From assembly GCA_946220865.1 (NCBI GenBank), contig CAMJYM010000027.1, positions 1 through 14,415 on the forward strand: DNA of 14,415 bases. Reading direction: 5' to 3'. How positions within the stretch are numbered: position 1 is the stretch's first letter; each line of letters starts with the position of its first letter. This DNA comes from an uncultured Clostridia bacterium. Lineage in GTDB: Bacteria > Bacillota > Clostridia > Saccharofermentanales > DTU023. Shown piece after piece: positions 14,104 to 14,415 of the stretch. Both the position numbers and the translations under genes were made by a program. Under the pieces are notes generated by a model. That model was not told the DNA's origin. It was given only the letters and a program-made list of their open reading frames with translations, and searched no databases.

Positions 14104-14415
14104 GACTTGTCCTCCTCTTTGAGCACCAAATGCAGACGGACATCCTTCCCTTCAGCTGCAAGACTGAGTTTTGAAGGCAGACTTTCCAGGCGCTGCAGCA
14201 AATCTTTGTCAGGCTCAAAAAAGCTTTGCTCAACGTCAGACTCCGAGCTGAAAATAAGCTGCATGGAGCAGATGCCAGGACGTGACTTTAAATTGACGAA
14301 AAAATGGACCTTTTTAAGACCAACTGATCGCTGCAGCAATTCCTGTAAGAGATCATAAAGAATCAGTACCCGTTGAATGTCAAGATCTCCCTCTCCACTG
14401 CATACGGCAAAACCG
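14100..14415 (-). CDS. 3' end of an upstream gene, possibly a degenerate histidine-kinase ATPase domain
   Basis: The frame is open from the right window edge to the TGA at 14100-14102, giving at least 104 codons without a required start inside; the N-terminal part lies outside. I do not recognise the family with certainty. The segment starting GDLDIQRVLILYDLLQELLQ and ending near QLIFSSES can be aligned, at nearly equal length, with DPEISRVFLQILREAVTNAI through SIRNDG of the kinase next door. The shared features are D-I-RV, a helix ending in E-L/E-A, and a beta-rich stretch, but the N-box Asn is absent. This suggests a diverged ATPase domain that may not bind ATP. It overlaps the kinase by ATGA, so the two products are probably made together and may interact. 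The similarity is judged by eye. Confidence 0.6.
   Translation of the reverse strand, partial: GFAVCSGEGDLDIQRVLILYDLLQELLQRSVGLKKVHFFVNLKSRPGICSMQLIFSSESDVEQSFFEPDKDLLQRLESLPSKLSLAAEGKDVRLHLVLKEEDKS

Overview
This window appears to be chromosomal DNA from a low-GC Gram-positive bacterium, most likely a member of the Clostridia. The main evidence is the IspH–ribosomal protein S1 fusion gene within a scpA-scpB-cmk-plsC-ispH/S1 block, the rpsB-tsf-pyrH order, strong AGGAGG ribosome-binding sites, and an LPXTG-anchored surface protein. All 13 genes I support lie on the minus strand, so they read from right to left. I see no plus-strand gene, tRNA, rRNA, CRISPR array or insertion sequence.

In transcription order the layout is as follows. 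(1) 14415 to 12526: the 3' end of a gene cut by the window edge, which looks like a degenerate histidine-kinase ATPase domain, overlaps a complete membrane sensor histidine kinase by 4 nt. (2) 12454 to 11477: an orphan protein of the 2-oxoacid-dehydrogenase E2/chloramphenicol-acetyltransferase fold with Glu in place of the catalytic His. It probably has its own extended -10 promoter and is followed by three tandem terminator-like hairpins. (3) 11127 to 8893: a 744-residue secreted thioester-domain/SpaA (CnaB)-repeat surface protein ending in LPATG, a membrane helix and RRKR. It is bracketed by terminators and reads as an accessory cell-surface gene placed between housekeeping blocks.

(4) 8661 to 2656: a compact housekeeping operon behind an extended -10 promoter and closed by a strong terminator at 2602-2629. 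It encodes an M50 site-2-type membrane protease, ScpA, ScpB, CMP kinase, a 1-acylglycerol-3-phosphate acyltransferase and the IspH–S1 fusion. Neighbouring genes overlap by 4 to 29 nt or abut, so translational coupling is likely. The products serve chromosome condensation, nucleotide supply, phospholipid synthesis, isoprenoid synthesis and translation.

(5) 2368 to 72: rpsB and tsf behind their own promoter and a structured leader that can be drawn as a pseudoknot covering part of the rpsB Shine-Dalgarno sequence. A terminator/attenuator follows tsf, then pyrH with another structured leader. The first 71 bases lie downstream of pyrH; I recognise no gene there.

The least ordinary items are the cysteine-rich thioester surface protein, the tandem normal and degenerate kinase genes, the E2-like protein without its catalytic His, and the RNA structures upstream of rpsB and pyrH. 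I did not find a clearly new multi-gene system.
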